Shown here: piece after piece, positions 1 through 9,090 of the stretch
Layout of the letters: each line of letters starts with the position of its first letter
Numbering within the stretch: position 1 is the first letter of the stretch
Made by a program: the position numbers and the translations under genes
Source: Kordiimonas lipolytica
Lineage (GTDB): Bacteria; Pseudomonadota; Alphaproteobacteria; Sphingomonadales; Kordiimonadaceae
DNA length: 64,000 nt
Assembly: GCF_001550065.1 (NCBI RefSeq)
Contig: NZ_LRUB01000032.1
Span: forward strand, 193,501-257,500
Reading direction: 5' to 3'
Notes under the pieces: model-generated
What the model saw: the letters and a program-made list of their open reading frames with translations, nothing else
The model's database searches: none
What the model was told of the DNA's origin: nothing

Positions 1-141
1 AAGCCAGCCGATGCGCTGCATTGTCTGGTAGCCACGGTTGAAGCCTATGCCTTTGCCGGCCATACCATTTCACAGCAGACCTATGAGACCTGTTTCCAGC
101 ATTATCAATTGCTGATCGGGACCGGAAAGGAGGCGGTGTAA
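1..141 (+). CDS. C-terminal end of a DUF4129-like protein (5' cut by window)
   Basis: An open frame enters at base 1 and stops at TAA 139-141, giving 46 residues. The stop overlaps the ATG of the next gene (TAATG), as expected inside an operon. The residues (about 20 aromatic or hydrophobic positions ending in HYQLLIG) fit the C-terminal helix of DUF4129 domains. DUF4129 proteins commonly precede DUF4350, MoxR and DUF58 genes, so the assignment rests mainly on context. Too little sequence is visible to name it from homology alone. Confidence 0.5.
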   Translation, partial: KPADALHCLVATVEAYAFAGHTISQQTYETCFQHYQLLIGTGKEAV

Positions 142-1385
142 TGCAGGCGAACACCAACCAGGCAGCTCCCTTTTCCAACAAGGCCCTTTTCTGGATTCTG
201 TTCCTGGGGATTCTGGCAACTCTTGGTCTGGCAGTCACATCCGTGTTCCAGGGAGACGGTCAGTATGAAACATCTAGCGGCGCCAACAGCTTTTCCAAAT
301 CGGCAATAGGCCATGCCGCCTTCGCAAGCCTCGCTGAAAGCGAAGGCTGGCACAGCCTGAAAAGCCAGGGCAACACCAGTGACAAACTTGGCACAGACAC
401 GACACTCCTTCTTCTGGAACCCCAAGGCAACAACCGGTCGGGCGAAAGAATTGAGACGTTGATCGACTGGGCCCCGATGCTGGTGGTACTGCCAAAACGG
501 AGAGGTGCGCCTCACCCCTTCAAGGCAGGATGGATTGGTGCGGAATTCCTGATGTCCATGGCCAGCCCACAGAGGGTGGCAGGCTTTCTTGCTGAAGACA
601 TCGACGTACTAAGACCTGAAGAGTCCATCAGTGACTGGCAGCACAGCTTTGACCCACAGGCCACACCAGACATCGACAATCTGCAACTTCTGAAATCCGA
701 TGCCATCACGCCCATCATCTGGAACGAACACGGCATATTGTTCGGTCGGCTGAACCGGGAATATGAGGAGGAACCAGTCTGGATTCTGGCGGACCCCGAC
801 CTGATCGCAACACACGGCCTCGCGCGCGGCTGGAATGCCGCTCTGGCGCTTGACGTGCTTCGCACGGTTTCAGAAGGACGCCAGAGCCTTGTGATCGACG
901 AAGTCATCCACGGCTTCCAGCGCGACCCAAGCCTGGCGCGCGCCATGTTCAGCCATCCCTTTGTTTACGCCACTGTTGCCGCCCTTCTTGCGCTTATCGT
1001 GTTCCTTCTGGCGCTCACACGCAGGTTTGGGGCGCCCTGGCGGCGGATGGCTGATGTGAACGACACAAAGGCTGTCTTCATTGAAAATGCTGCCCGTATC
1101 CTGCATATCGCGGAAAAAGAACAGGAAGCCCTTGTGCGTCTTGTCGATGACCAGGCGCTTGCAGTTGCACAACACCTGAATGTGCCAGCCGACCTGGCCC
1201 GCAACCAGCTGGACCGGTGGCTGGACGAACAATCATCCAAGCGCGGGGTCAACCCCGGCTTCACTACCATCAAACGGCGTATTCTGAGGGTGCGAGACGA
1301 CGATGACACCAAAAGAAACCGCCTCCTTAATCTTGCCAATCAATTTTACACCTGGAAACAGGAGATCATGAATGACACCAAGTGA
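141..1385 (+). CDS. DUF4350 domain membrane protein
   Basis: A 414-residue protein with one membrane helix near residues 15-34, a long extracytoplasmic region, and a second helix near 273-293 followed by a basic stop (TRRFG). This is the usual architecture of DUF4350 proteins found beside MoxR and DUF58 genes. The segment after the second helix is cytoplasmic and helical, with many Glu, Asp and Arg residues. Its start overlaps the preceding stop by one base and its end overlaps the MoxR gene by 14 bases, so it is translated as part of the operon. No catalytic motif is visible. The function is unknown; the family is suspected to help assemble or regulate MoxR/DUF58 complexes. Confidence 0.75.
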   Translation: MQANTNQAAPFSNKALFWILFLGILATLGLAVTSVFQGDGQYETSSGANSFSKSAIGHAAFASLAESEGWHSLKSQGNTSDKLGTDTTLLLLEPQGNNRSGERIETLIDWAPMLVVLPKRRGAPHPFKAGWIGAEFLMSMASPQRVAGFLAEDIDVLRPEESISDWQHSFDPQATPDIDNLQLLKSDAITPIIWNEHGILFGRLNREYEEEPVWILADPDLIATHGLARGWNAALALDVLRTVSEGRQSLVIDEVIHGFQRDPSLARAMFSHPFVYATVAALLALIVFLLALTRRFGAPWRRMADVNDTKAVFIENAARILHIAEKEQEALVRLVDDQALAVAQHLNVPADLARNQLDRWLDEQSSKRGVNPGFTTIKRRILRVRDDDDTKRNRLLNLANQFYTWKQEIMNDTK

Positions 1386-2328
1386 CATCAAGGCTGCCGG
1401 CGAAAGCCTGCGCTATAACGTGAAGAAGGTCATTGTCGGCCAGGACGACGCCGTGGACCTTCTGCTGATCAGCCTGCTTTCAGAAGGCCATATCCTGTTC
1501 GAAGGCGTGCCCGGTGTGGCAAAGACCCTGCTCGCACAGGCGTTCTCCGCCAGCCTCGACCTGAAGTTCGGCCGTATCCAGTTCACCCCGGACCTGATGC
1601 CCGGCGATGTGCTCGGCACCAACATCTACAGGTTCGAAACCAATGAATTCGCGCTCACCAAAGGCCCGATCTTCACCGACCTGCTGCTCGCGGATGAGGT
1701 GAACCGGACACCGCCGAAGACCCAGGCGGCACTGCTGCAGGCGATGCATGAACGCGAAGTCACAATCGACGGCACGGCCTACAGCCTTGGTGACGGTTTC
1801 ATGGTGATCGCTACCCAGAACCCGATCGAGCAGCAAGGCACCTACCCGTTGCCGGAAGCCCAGCTGGACCGGTTCCTGTTCCAGCACATCCTGGAGTATC
1901 CGGACCGCAATGAAGAACGCCGCATTCTAGGCCTGCATGGCCACCGTGCGACCATGCCGTCGGTATCGGAAATGAATGTACATCCAGTCCTCAATCTTGA
2001 AAGCCTGCAGGCCATGCGCCGCACCATCGCCGGGCTACAGATCGCTGCCGAGCTTCTCGATTATATCGTGGATCTGGTGCGCGGCACGCGGGAGCATCCG
2101 GCTGTACGAGTCGGCGCCTCACCGCGCTGTGGCACCATGATCGCCCGCGCCTCCCGCGCCTCAGCCGCCCTTGACGGCCGTGACTATGTCATCCCGGACG
2201 ATATCAAACGCATCGCCCTGCCCGCCCTCAGGCACCGCCTGGTCCTCAGCCCTTCGGCAGAGATTGAAGGCATCCGCGCCGGCGATGTGGTCCAGCAACT
2301 TCTGGAACAGGTGAAGGCACCCCGCTGA
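1372..2328 (+). CDS. MoxR family AAA+ ATPase
   Basis: A 318-residue cytoplasmic AAA+ ATPase. Walker A is GVPGVAKT (about 45-52), Walker B is LLLADEVN (about 104-111), and sensor 1 is ATQNP (about 147-151). The C-terminal lid has the typical GASPRCG segment. MoxR ATPases act as chaperones that mature or insert metal cofactors, or remodel partners carrying a von Willebrand A fold; the DUF58 protein directly downstream is the expected partner. AGGAG at 1360-1364 sits just ahead of the ATG at 1372, inside the preceding gene. The gene ends in a TGATG overlap with DUF58. The family call is firm; the client is unknown. Confidence 0.93.
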   Translation: MTPSDIKAAGESLRYNVKKVIVGQDDAVDLLLISLLSEGHILFEGVPGVAKTLLAQAFSASLDLKFGRIQFTPDLMPGDVLGTNIYRFETNEFALTKGPIFTDLLLADEVNRTPPKTQAALLQAMHEREVTIDGTAYSLGDGFMVIATQNPIEQQGTYPLPEAQLDRFLFQHILEYPDRNEERRILGLHGHRATMPSVSEMNVHPVLNLESLQAMRRTIAGLQIAAELLDYIVDLVRGTREHPAVRVGASPRCGTMIARASRASAALDGRDYVIPDDIKRIALPALRHRLVLSPSAEIEGIRAGDVVQQLLEQVKAPR

Positions 2329-3638
2329 TGCGCCCTACCCTCAGGACATTCTGGCTGATCCTGGCTGCGGTCCCGCTGGCGGTGACCCTGCTTGCGATCT
2401 CGCCGAGCCTTGTGAACCTGACGGGCTATTATCTTGCACTTTTGGCGTTTCTTTTCCTGATCGACTGGCTCTCCTGCCCACGATCTTCAAAAATCAGCTT
2501 CTCGATAGAGGAGCCTGCACAGATCTTTATCGGCGACAGCCGGCCGCTGGTGGTCAGTGCCGAGCGCCACGACGGCACCCCGCTCCCGAAAGTGCAGGTG
2601 GCCGTTGAGGTGAGCGATATCCTCGACCAGGAAGCACAAAAGCCGGTGACCATCCCACCCGGCGGCGGCTGGGCTGAGGTCAGCCTGATCCCGCTCAGCC
2701 GCGGTACAGCAGTGATCCCCACTGTCTGGTTCCGCTGGTGCGGCCCGCTTGGGCTGGTGCAGCGACAGGTTATGGAAGAACCGGACCTGAAAATTCCGGT
2801 ATTGCCGAACTTCCAGCTTGCCGCCAAGGGCGCGCAGGAACTGATGGGGGCGGCCTCGGAAGATTTCGGGCCCCGCCCTCACCCGCGCCAAGGCGACGGC
2901 AGCGAATTTTCATCGCTTCGGGAATATGTCGCGGGGATGGACCCCAGAACGGTGGACTGGAAACGCTCCGCACGCTATCGCGGGCTTCTGGCCAAGGAAT
3001 TTGAAGCCGAGCGCAACCACCAGATCATTCTGGCGTTCGACACCGGCCATTTGATGGCGGAACGGCTGGGTGGCCTGACCCGGCTTGACCATATGGTAAA
3101 TGCAGGCCTTGTGCTGGCTCACTCGGCGCTCAAGGGCGGCGACAGGGTCGGCCTCTTTTCGTTCGACAGCCAGGTTCGGTCATTCGTCAAGCCACTGTCT
3201 GGCATTACATCCTTCGCCCATTTGCAGCATTATATGGCAGCCATGCAGTGCGACGTGAGCGAAACCAATTATACGCTGGCGATGACCCGGCTTGCGGAAC
3301 ATCTGACCCGCCGGACACTGGTGATCCTGTTCACGGACTTTGTCGACACCACAACAGCAGAGCTGATGCGCGAAAACCTGAGCCACCTGGCGGTGCATCA
3401 TTTTGTCGTGTTCGTGGCGCTCAAGGACCCTTATCTGGAACGCGTGTCAAACCGGCCGGTCGAGGATGTGAAGGATATCTCCCGCGCGGCCACCGCAGCC
3501 GAGCTTCTGAAGGAAAGAAGACTGCTGTTTTCCAATCTCAGGCGCCAAGGCGTGCTGTGCCTGGAGCCTGAGGCCGCCCATCTTGTCGGTGACGTGATTA
3601 ACCAGTATCGCACAATCATTAATCAGGAGCTGGTCTGA
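2328..3638 (+). CDS. DUF58 domain protein
   Basis: A 436-residue protein with two N-terminal membrane helices (about 7-25 and 28-47) and a DUF58 core near residues 189-225, including REYVAGMDPRTVDWK followed by the basic SARYRGLLAKEFE stretch. The C-terminal half has a vWA-like pattern (ILAFDTG, LVILFTDF), although the usual metal-site DxSxS is not seen. DUF58 proteins pair with MoxR ATPases. It is translationally coupled at both ends by TGATG overlaps with MoxR and the SpoIIM-like gene. The biochemical role is not established. Confidence 0.88.
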   Translation: MRPTLRTFWLILAAVPLAVTLLAISPSLVNLTGYYLALLAFLFLIDWLSCPRSSKISFSIEEPAQIFIGDSRPLVVSAERHDGTPLPKVQVAVEVSDILDQEAQKPVTIPPGGGWAEVSLIPLSRGTAVIPTVWFRWCGPLGLVQRQVMEEPDLKIPVLPNFQLAAKGAQELMGAASEDFGPRPHPRQGDGSEFSSLREYVAGMDPRTVDWKRSARYRGLLAKEFEAERNHQIILAFDTGHLMAERLGGLTRLDHMVNAGLVLAHSALKGGDRVGLFSFDSQVRSFVKPLSGITSFAHLQHYMAAMQCDVSETNYTLAMTRLAEHLTRRTLVILFTDFVDTTTAELMRENLSHLAVHHFVVFVALKDPYLERVSNRPVEDVKDISRAATAAELLKERRLLFSNLRRQGVLCLEPEAAHLVGDVINQYRTIINQELV

Positions 3639-4669
3639 TGGCGCTTGAAGGGACCAAAAGCTTCCAGTTCAGGCAGGAGCGTGAAGCCGGGTGGCAACAG
3701 CTCGAAAAGCTGGTGATGCAGGCCGAAAAAAAAGGCATCCGGTCCTTAAGCGCGGCGGATGTGTTTGAACTGCCGCACCTCTATAAAGGGGCGCTTTCAA
3801 GCCTGAGCGTGGCGCGGTCGATCTCGCTCGACAAGAATGTGGTCGACTATCTGGAGAATCTCACCACCCGCGCCTATTTCCTTTTGTATGGCCACCAAAG
3901 GCCCGCCGGAAAGGCTTTCGCGCGGTTGATGCAATTCTCGGTGCCCGACGCGGTGCGGTCCCTGAAGCAGGAATTTATTGTTGCCTTTGTCGTGATGTTC
4001 CTGGGCGTCATGGCCGGCTTTTTCCTGGTGCTACAGAACCCTGATTGGTTCTTCACCTTTATGAACAGGGAACTGGCGGACGGTCGGGTGCCCCGCGCAT
4101 CGGCGGAAGAGCTAAAGGCCGTCATCTACCCCGCGGAAGACAAGCTGAACAGCCTGGACATTTTCGCCACACAGCTTTTCACCCACAACTCCCAGGTCGG
4201 GCTGCTGGCGTTCGCTCTTGGCTTCGCGCTTGGGCTGCCCACTATCTGGCTTCTGTTCCAGAACGGCACCATGCTGGGTGCCTTCCTGGCGCTCCACTAT
4301 GAAAAAGACTTGCTTTATGAGCTGGGCGGCTGGCTGATCATCCATGGTTCTACCGAGATACTGGCCATCATCCTGTGTGGCGCCGCAGGGCTTGCCATCG
4401 CCCGGCACTATGTATTCCCCGGGAAACTGAGCCGAATGGAATCCCTTGCCATATACGGCAAGAAAGCCGCACTCGTGGCATTTGGTTGTATCCTTATGTT
4501 CCTTGTCGCTGGCCTTCTCGAGGGCTTTGCCCGGCAGCTCGTCAGCAGTGATACGGGTCGCTACACGATCGGCCTTGGCTTCTTGTTTATTTGGGCACTC
4601 TATTTCCTAGGCGTGGGCCGCAACGCGCCCGAAGATGCGTCTGATGATATTGGTGGAAAAGCCTCATGA
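3638..4669 (+). CDS. Stage II sporulation protein M family (SpoIIM/DUF95) membrane protein
   Basis: A 343-residue protein with a charged cytoplasmic N-terminus (about 1-105) and several membrane helices from about residue 108 onward, including GLLAFALGFALGLPTIWLLF and a gly-rich helix after GSTEILAIILCGAAG. This matches the SpoIIM/DUF95 family. In Gram-negative bacteria the family has nothing to do with spores and usually sits with MoxR, DUF58 and RDD genes, as here. It overlaps the DUF58 stop by one base and the RDD start by four (ATGA). The role is probably in envelope or membrane-protein assembly, by inference only. Confidence 0.82.
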   Translation: MALEGTKSFQFRQEREAGWQQLEKLVMQAEKKGIRSLSAADVFELPHLYKGALSSLSVARSISLDKNVVDYLENLTTRAYFLLYGHQRPAGKAFARLMQFSVPDAVRSLKQEFIVAFVVMFLGVMAGFFLVLQNPDWFFTFMNRELADGRVPRASAEELKAVIYPAEDKLNSLDIFATQLFTHNSQVGLLAFALGFALGLPTIWLLFQNGTMLGAFLALHYEKDLLYELGGWLIIHGSTEILAIILCGAAGLAIARHYVFPGKLSRMESLAIYGKKAALVAFGCILMFLVAGLLEGFARQLVSSDTGRYTIGLGFLFIWALYFLGVGRNAPEDASDDIGGKAS

Positions 4670-5577
4670 GCAGGAAACAGCGCAGCTACCGCCCGGCCAG
4701 AAAGTCGCGCCGCATCCTGACACCGGAAGGCGTGGCGCTGAATGTGGAACTGGCAGACCGCGGTGACCGGGCAGGCGCCGTGGTGATCGATCTTTTGATC
4801 TTGTTCGGCATCATGATTTTGGGGTCGATCGCAATCGCCATCACCACCGGCTGGGCCAACCTTGGGCGGTTCGGGATCATCATGTTCCTGTTGTTCATCT
4901 TTGCGCTGAGGAACTTCTATTTCATGTTTTTCGAGCTGAAATGGCAGGGCCAGACACCGGGGAAACGACGCCTGGGCATCAAGGTGATCGACCGGTTCGG
5001 CAAGCCGCTTTCATCCGAGGCCATTTTCGCCCGCAACATGATGCGCGAAATCGAAATTTTCCTCCCCATGGGCATTGTCTTTTCAGGCGGCGCGACGGGC
5101 GTCTCCGGCGTGATGCAGTTGTTCGCCTTTATCTGGGCTATGCTACTGGTTTTCCTGCCCATGATGAACAAGGACAACCTGCGCGCAGGCGACCTGATCG
5201 CTGGCACCATTGTTGTGCGAGAGCCCAAAGTGCTGCTGGCCACCGACATGCTGGATGCTGACGAGAAAATGGCAAGCGCCAAGGAAGCCTACAGCTTTAC
5301 CACCGCGCAACTGAACGCTTACGGCATCTTTGAACTTCAAACGCTTGAGGAGCTATTGAGGAACCAGTCGGCAGGTGCGTCTGAGAAGCTGAAGACCGCG
5401 GGGGAGACCATCATCAAAAAGATTGGCTGGGAAGACCCCGTACTGCCACACCAGATGGACGCTTTCCTATCGGCCTACTATCACGCGCTTCGGAAACACC
5501 TTGAAGGCAAGCTTCTGATGGGCAACCGCAAGAAAGACAAGTTCGACACCGGTAATAAAACGACCGACCGCACCTAA
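4666..5577 (+). CDS. RDD family membrane protein
   Basis: A 303-residue protein. The RDD domain spans about residues 25-185: ADRGDRAGAVVIDLL supplies the Arg-Asp-Asp-like start, followed by helices at about 38-60 and 66-86, GQTPGKRRLGIKVID, and a later helix. A soluble helical C-terminal tail of about 100 residues (ELQTLEELLRNQ onward) is not part of RDD and may bind a partner. It is the last gene of the operon; the next gene is convergent and begins three bases after its stop. RDD proteins are membrane proteins of mostly unknown function, some linked to transport. Confidence 0.85.
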   Translation: MSRKQRSYRPARKSRRILTPEGVALNVELADRGDRAGAVVIDLLILFGIMILGSIAIAITTGWANLGRFGIIMFLLFIFALRNFYFMFFELKWQGQTPGKRRLGIKVIDRFGKPLSSEAIFARNMMREIEIFLPMGIVFSGGATGVSGVMQLFAFIWAMLLVFLPMMNKDNLRAGDLIAGTIVVREPKVLLATDMLDADEKMASAKEAYSFTTAQLNAYGIFELQTLEELLRNQSAGASEKLKTAGETIIKKIGWEDPVLPHQMDAFLSAYYHALRKHLEGKLLMGNRKKDKFDTGNKTTDRT

Positions 5578-5580
5578 CGA

Positions 5581-6417
5581 TCAACTGAAGACGTCTTCGA
5601 TATCCTTGCCGCCTGAGCCGAATTTTTTCCGGTATAGCGACACATAGAGACTGCAGAGCACAGCGGCCTCAAGTGACGCAAGCAAGACAACTAGCACAAG
5701 GTCCCGTGCCTGTGCGAGAAAGGGTGTCCACATCATCTTCACCAGAAGCGCTGAGCCGAAGAACATTAGTATCCGCAGGACAAGCAAAACCGCCAGAATG
5801 CCGAACACGGGCCAGCCATAGCCCGACACCATCTGCCATGACCACAGACGCCCTCCCCGCCGCCGGTCACCCGATACCAGGGCGGGGATAAGGACGGCTG
5901 CGAAAGTCGCGATCATCAAGCCTGGAACAACAAAGAAAACCAAACCAAGCGCCAGTGCAATCTTGTAAATCAGCAGTACCCCAAGCCCAGGCAGCAAATA
6001 CTGCAGCCCCTGCATCAGTTTTTGTCCGGTAGTTTGGTCCGTCTGGCGCATGGCGTCGAGGCACCATACCGACGCAAAGACCAGATAGGCTGCTTCAAGT
6101 AGAGCCCACTGAAGCCCGCCGCCACCGCTGGCCACAATCTGGACAATGGCCGGCATCGAAAGCCCCGGGCCCTTGAAGCTGTCCAGGAAATAGACATAGG
6201 AGGCCGGCAGGTAAATGATGAGTGCAAGTCCAATCAGCACGGGAAATACAGACCCGTAGAGTGCCCAGGCTTCCGCGAAAACTGTGCCGATCCGAAGCGG
6301 GCCGCCTTCGCCCTCTGCCGAAGCATAGGGCTTGAAGGTGGTTTCCCGCCTGATCTTGCGCTGCACCGGCGGCGGCGCGTCCGGATCTCGAATCTGATCA
6401 AGAAAACCTGTGCTCAT
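5581..6417 (-). CDS. Multi-pass membrane protein, glycerophosphodiester phosphodiesterase membrane-domain-like
   Basis: A 278-residue protein with a polar N-terminus (about 40 residues) and about six hydrophobic helices. The opening RIGTVFAEAWALYGSVFPVLIG matches the start of the neighbouring gene's membrane part (RIGEVLSQTFGTYFGNFFKF), so the two are probably diverged paralogues. The pattern resembles the membrane domain attached to some glycerophosphodiester phosphodiesterases and YciC-like proteins, but no catalytic domain is present. Only 14 bases separate it from the upstream gene, so they form an operon. It converges on the RDD gene with three bases between stops. The substrate is unknown. 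Confidence 0.6.
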   Translation of the reverse strand: MSTGFLDQIRDPDAPPPVQRKIRRETTFKPYASAEGEGGPLRIGTVFAEAWALYGSVFPVLIGLALIIYLPASYVYFLDSFKGPGLSMPAIVQIVASGGGGLQWALLEAAYLVFASVWCLDAMRQTDQTTGQKLMQGLQYLLPGLGVLLIYKIALALGLVFFVVPGLMIATFAAVLIPALVSGDRRRGGRLWSWQMVSGYGWPVFGILAVLLVLRILMFFGSALLVKMMWTPFLAQARDLVLVVLLASLEAAVLCSLYVSLYRKKFGSGGKDIEDVFS

Positions 6418-6431
6418 GCTATTGCTCCGGC

Positions 6432-7238
6432 TTAGGCAAACACGCTGGCGATTTCGTCAACCGACGTGCCTTCCTTGGCTGCCCGCAAATTGGTGTAAAC
6501 AGCCGCAACAGCCGACCCCATCAAGCCGTAGACCAGGCTGCCCATGGCGATAGAAATAATCATTATAACCACCGCCAGCGCCGAACCGCCACTGCCCCCA
6601 GCAGAGGCCGTCGTACCTAACCCAACCAGGAGCATGCCCAGAAAAATCTGGAACAGCCAAATGGCAATCATGACCACAATAAACGCGCCAAAAACCTGCC
6701 ACTTGAAGCCGGTCGTCAGATCCTGACTGCGCTTCAGGCCATCAGCCATGCCAAGTTTCTCAGACACGATGGCCGGCACGGTCACCGACAGCATCAGCCA
6801 GATAATGATACCGGGAACGAGCAGGAAGATGGACCCGATAAACACAAACACAGACATGACCACGGTAGCAAGGACAACCGGAATTGCAGACCGGACGCCA
6901 GCCTTCATCATACCCACTACGGAAGCAGCCCGACCGGCCTGATGCTCGACCGCACCAAAAGTGATGCTGGCCTGGATAACCGCTGCCGCAACCATCATGA
7001 GAAGAAAGTTCAGAAAAAACTGACCGGGTGCAACAAGTGGATTAGCGGCCGCTGATTGGCTGATCATGAGGCCGCTTCCCGTGATCAGTCCCACACCGCC
7101 AATGATAACCACATAGCCAATGAAGCTTACGACCAGGAACTTGAAGAAGTTGCCAAAATAGGTACCGAATGTTTGCGAAAGGACCTCGCCAATGCGAAAT
7201 TCCGGTTTTACAGACTCGGCTGAAACGGAGTCGGTCAT
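6432..7238 (-). CDS. Multi-pass membrane protein, glycerophosphodiester phosphodiesterase membrane-domain-like
   Basis: A 268-residue protein with about six membrane helices rich in Gly, Val and Ile. It is the first gene of a two-gene minus-strand operon and is related to the second in its N-terminal pattern. The stretch LLVPGIIIWLMLSVTVPAIVSE resembles the conserved helix of this superfamily (hydrophobic, then a Pro-rich turn). There is no soluble enzyme domain, so it may be a membrane scaffold or transporter-like protein. Function cannot be read from the sequence. Bases 7239-7447 upstream hold only its promoter and the end of the prepilin peptidase gene; I see no other gene there. Confidence 0.6.
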   Translation of the reverse strand: MTDSVSAESVKPEFRIGEVLSQTFGTYFGNFFKFLVVSFIGYVVIIGGVGLITGSGLMISQSAAANPLVAPGQFFLNFLLMMVAAAVIQASITFGAVEHQAGRAASVVGMMKAGVRSAIPVVLATVVMSVFVFIGSIFLLVPGIIIWLMLSVTVPAIVSEKLGMADGLKRSQDLTTGFKWQVFGAFIVVMIAIWLFQIFLGMLLVGLGTTASAGGSGGSALAVVIMIISIAMGSLVYGLMGSAVAAVYTNLRAAKEGTSVDEIASVFA

Positions 7239-7447
7239 CGTCTTGTCTCCCCCTGCGACAGAAGACGAATGTTCCCCCCTCGTCTTCGTGTATATTTAAC
7301 ATAACCAAAAAAAGCTTAGGCAGATGTTACAGGATTGGCAAGGGCCCTATGGGCAGGCCGCCTTCACGGCTTCGCGCTTGACGAAAAGGAGCATCCGCAG
7401 GTTAAACACATGCGAACCATCTGTTGCGCTCTGGAACGCTGCTCATA

Positions 7448-7984
7448 TTAGGGTAAATACAGCCATGCCACCCAGGCCCCAAGGCAGAGGAAGGGCCCGA
7501 AGGGTATTTTTGATGTCGCAATGGGCTGCTTGGTGGCAAACGCAAGGCCGCCGCCATACAGAAGCCCAGCGATAGAGGCCACCAGCAGGACAGGCGGCAA
7601 CAAGGCCCAGCCCAGCCACATTCCGATGCCCGCCAACAGCTTGGCGTCCCCAATGCCTATGCCATCCCGGCCGCGCACTAATTTGTAGACAGCATTGACC
7701 GCCGGAAAAAACACCAACCCGACAACCGCACCGATGAAATGGTCCCAGACAAAAAGACCTGGGCTGGTCGCCACATACATGGCGCCGGTTATGAAAAGGG
7801 TCAGTGTCAGAAGGTTTGGCAGGCGAAAGCTGACCAGATCATAGCAGGCTAGGACCCAAAGATTGAAAAACAACAACAGCGATGGCAGCCCGGGAGGGGC
7901 TGCCTGAAAGAACAGTAGGCCCGGCAACAGGCATATTAGGCCTGGAACGATTATGACGCCACTTCCCCACCTTGCTTCTGTCAT
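7448..7984 (-). CDS. Type IV prepilin peptidase (A24 family, short CpaA/TadV-like form)
   Basis: A 178-residue, nearly all-membrane aspartic protease. The two catalytic aspartates are visible in YDLVSFRLPN (Asp49) and GIGDAKLL (Asp113, the GxGDxK motif), and the C-terminal PFGPFL is typical. Such enzymes cut leader peptides from type IV pilins and related secretion pseudopilins at the inner membrane. It lacks the N-terminal zinc-binding methylation domain of long PilD enzymes, like Flp/Tad-type peptidases. No pilin or secretion genes are nearby, so its substrates are encoded elsewhere. Confidence 0.87.
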   Translation of the reverse strand: MTEARWGSGVIIVPGLICLLPGLLFFQAAPPGLPSLLLFFNLWVLACYDLVSFRLPNLLTLTLFITGAMYVATSPGLFVWDHFIGAVVGLVFFPAVNAVYKLVRGRDGIGIGDAKLLAGIGMWLGWALLPPVLLVASIAGLLYGGGLAFATKQPIATSKIPFGPFLCLGAWVAWLYLP

Positions 7985-8127
7985 GAATATTCCCTGCGTG
8001 ACCTGTGTGCCTTTGGTAGCCAGCTTAGACGCTATAAGAAAGCATGAAAACCCTTAGACCCGGCATCGAGTGTGAACAGCACTCACTCCACTAACCAATT
8101 CTGACAATTAATGATTATTGGGAAAAA

Positions 8128-8204
<77 letters not shown>

Positions 8205-8561
8205 GCGGACAGGCTTATATCGGCGCGGACACTACACTCCCCCCCTAGCCGTTGCAAGCCTAAATGCGCTTGCCCGCCAACCTCCGCCGAATCTTTGCGC
8301 CATCCCGCCAACAACCGCTCACTCGAAACAGCTGAATCATTTTAACGACTGTCATTAATTTAAAGTTTTACGCGGGGAATCACCCTATTCCGGGCGCATA
8401 ATACAGGCGTGAGACCAATTTTTTATTCAATCAATTCAGTGCCTTGCACCCAATTTTCCCCATTGGATAAAATTTTATCTTTTTTATTACCACTGGTTAA
8501 CGGGCTATCACTATAACACACGGTTAAATATCGCGGTTTTCAGTCTTGCTCGTGAGGCCGC
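8205..8561. other. AT-rich intergenic region upstream of the TonB-like pair
   Basis: No credible gene is seen. Bases 8205-8340 are GC-rich leader or flank of the tRNA gene. From about 8340 the sequence turns AT-rich and holds two palindromes (listed separately) and likely the promoter for the tandem TonB-like genes, with a possible -10 TATAAC near 8513-8518 but no good -35. Confidence 0.5.
8450..8479. promoter_or_regulatory. Two adjoining palindromes, candidate operator
   Basis: CCAATTTTCCCCATTGG (8450-8466) is an inverted repeat with 5-bp arms. It shares its last base with GATAAAATTTTATC (8466-8479), a perfect 14-bp palindrome. They lie about 110 bases ahead of the first TonB-like gene. Perfect AT-rich palindromes of this size are often bound by dimeric repressors, but neither matches a Fur, Irr or RirA site I can name with confidence. 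The regulator is unknown. Confidence 0.4.
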
Positions 8562-8591
8562 ATGGAACATTCTAGAATAATGGATGGAAAC

Positions 8592-8957
8592 ATGTTGAAG
8601 AATTTTAGCACTTTCTTGGTTGCGACCCTGGTTCTGAGTTTCACTTTCGCGTCTGCGCCTGCATCGGCCGCTGACGACATGAAAAGCTGGAAGATCGCGG
8701 TGATCAAAGCGGTCGCAAAAAATCAGCGTTACCCACGTTCCGCCATTGCGCGGGAAATCGAAGGCAAGGCAAAGGTTCGCCTCGTTGTTTCTGCGGACGG
8801 CACGATCACCAGCCACGAAATTCTGGAAGAAACCGGCCAGAGCATTCTGGACAGTGAAATCCCGAAACTGGTTGAAAAACTGAATCCGCTGCCTGCGCTG
8901 CCTGGCGGCGAGCAGGAACTGTCCTTCGTTCTGCCTCTGAACTGGACACTGAACTAA
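8592..8957 (+). CDS. Small periplasmic TonB C-terminal-domain-like protein (copy 1)
   Basis: A 121-residue protein from this start. A Sec signal peptide (residues 1-about 27, cleavage after ASA) is followed by about 90 residues matching the TonB C-terminal fold: RYPRSAIAREIEGKAKVRLV, DGTITSHEILEETG, LDSEIPKLV, LNPLPALP. True TonB proteins have an uncleaved membrane anchor and a Pro-rich linker; both are absent here. I prefer the ATG at 8592 because the signal peptide then begins normally; an in-frame ATG at 8562 would add ten residues. The next gene is a close paralogue. It may bind TonB boxes, act as a decoy, or have another role. Confidence 0.8.
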   Translation: MLKNFSTFLVATLVLSFTFASAPASAADDMKSWKIAVIKAVAKNQRYPRSAIAREIEGKAKVRLVVSADGTITSHEILEETGQSILDSEIPKLVEKLNPLPALPGGEQELSFVLPLNWTLN

Positions 8958-9000
8958 GATTTTTCGTTCCGAGTAAAAATACTATTCGTTTCGAGTAGAA

Positions 9001-9029
9001 AATGGCTTCCGGTTCCGGGAGCCATTTTT
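9001..9029 (+). terminator. Intrinsic terminator after TonB-like copy 1
   Basis: AATGGCTTCCGG pairs with CCGGGAGCCATT across a TT loop with one G-T pair, followed by a short T run. It lies between the two TonB-like genes, so copy 2 may have its own promoter or depend on read-through. Confidence 0.7.
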
Positions 9030-9090
9030 GCGATCCCTCCCCCAAAGGCCGCTTTGAAAAATTCAGCGGCACAGTAGTGAGTATACCCAA

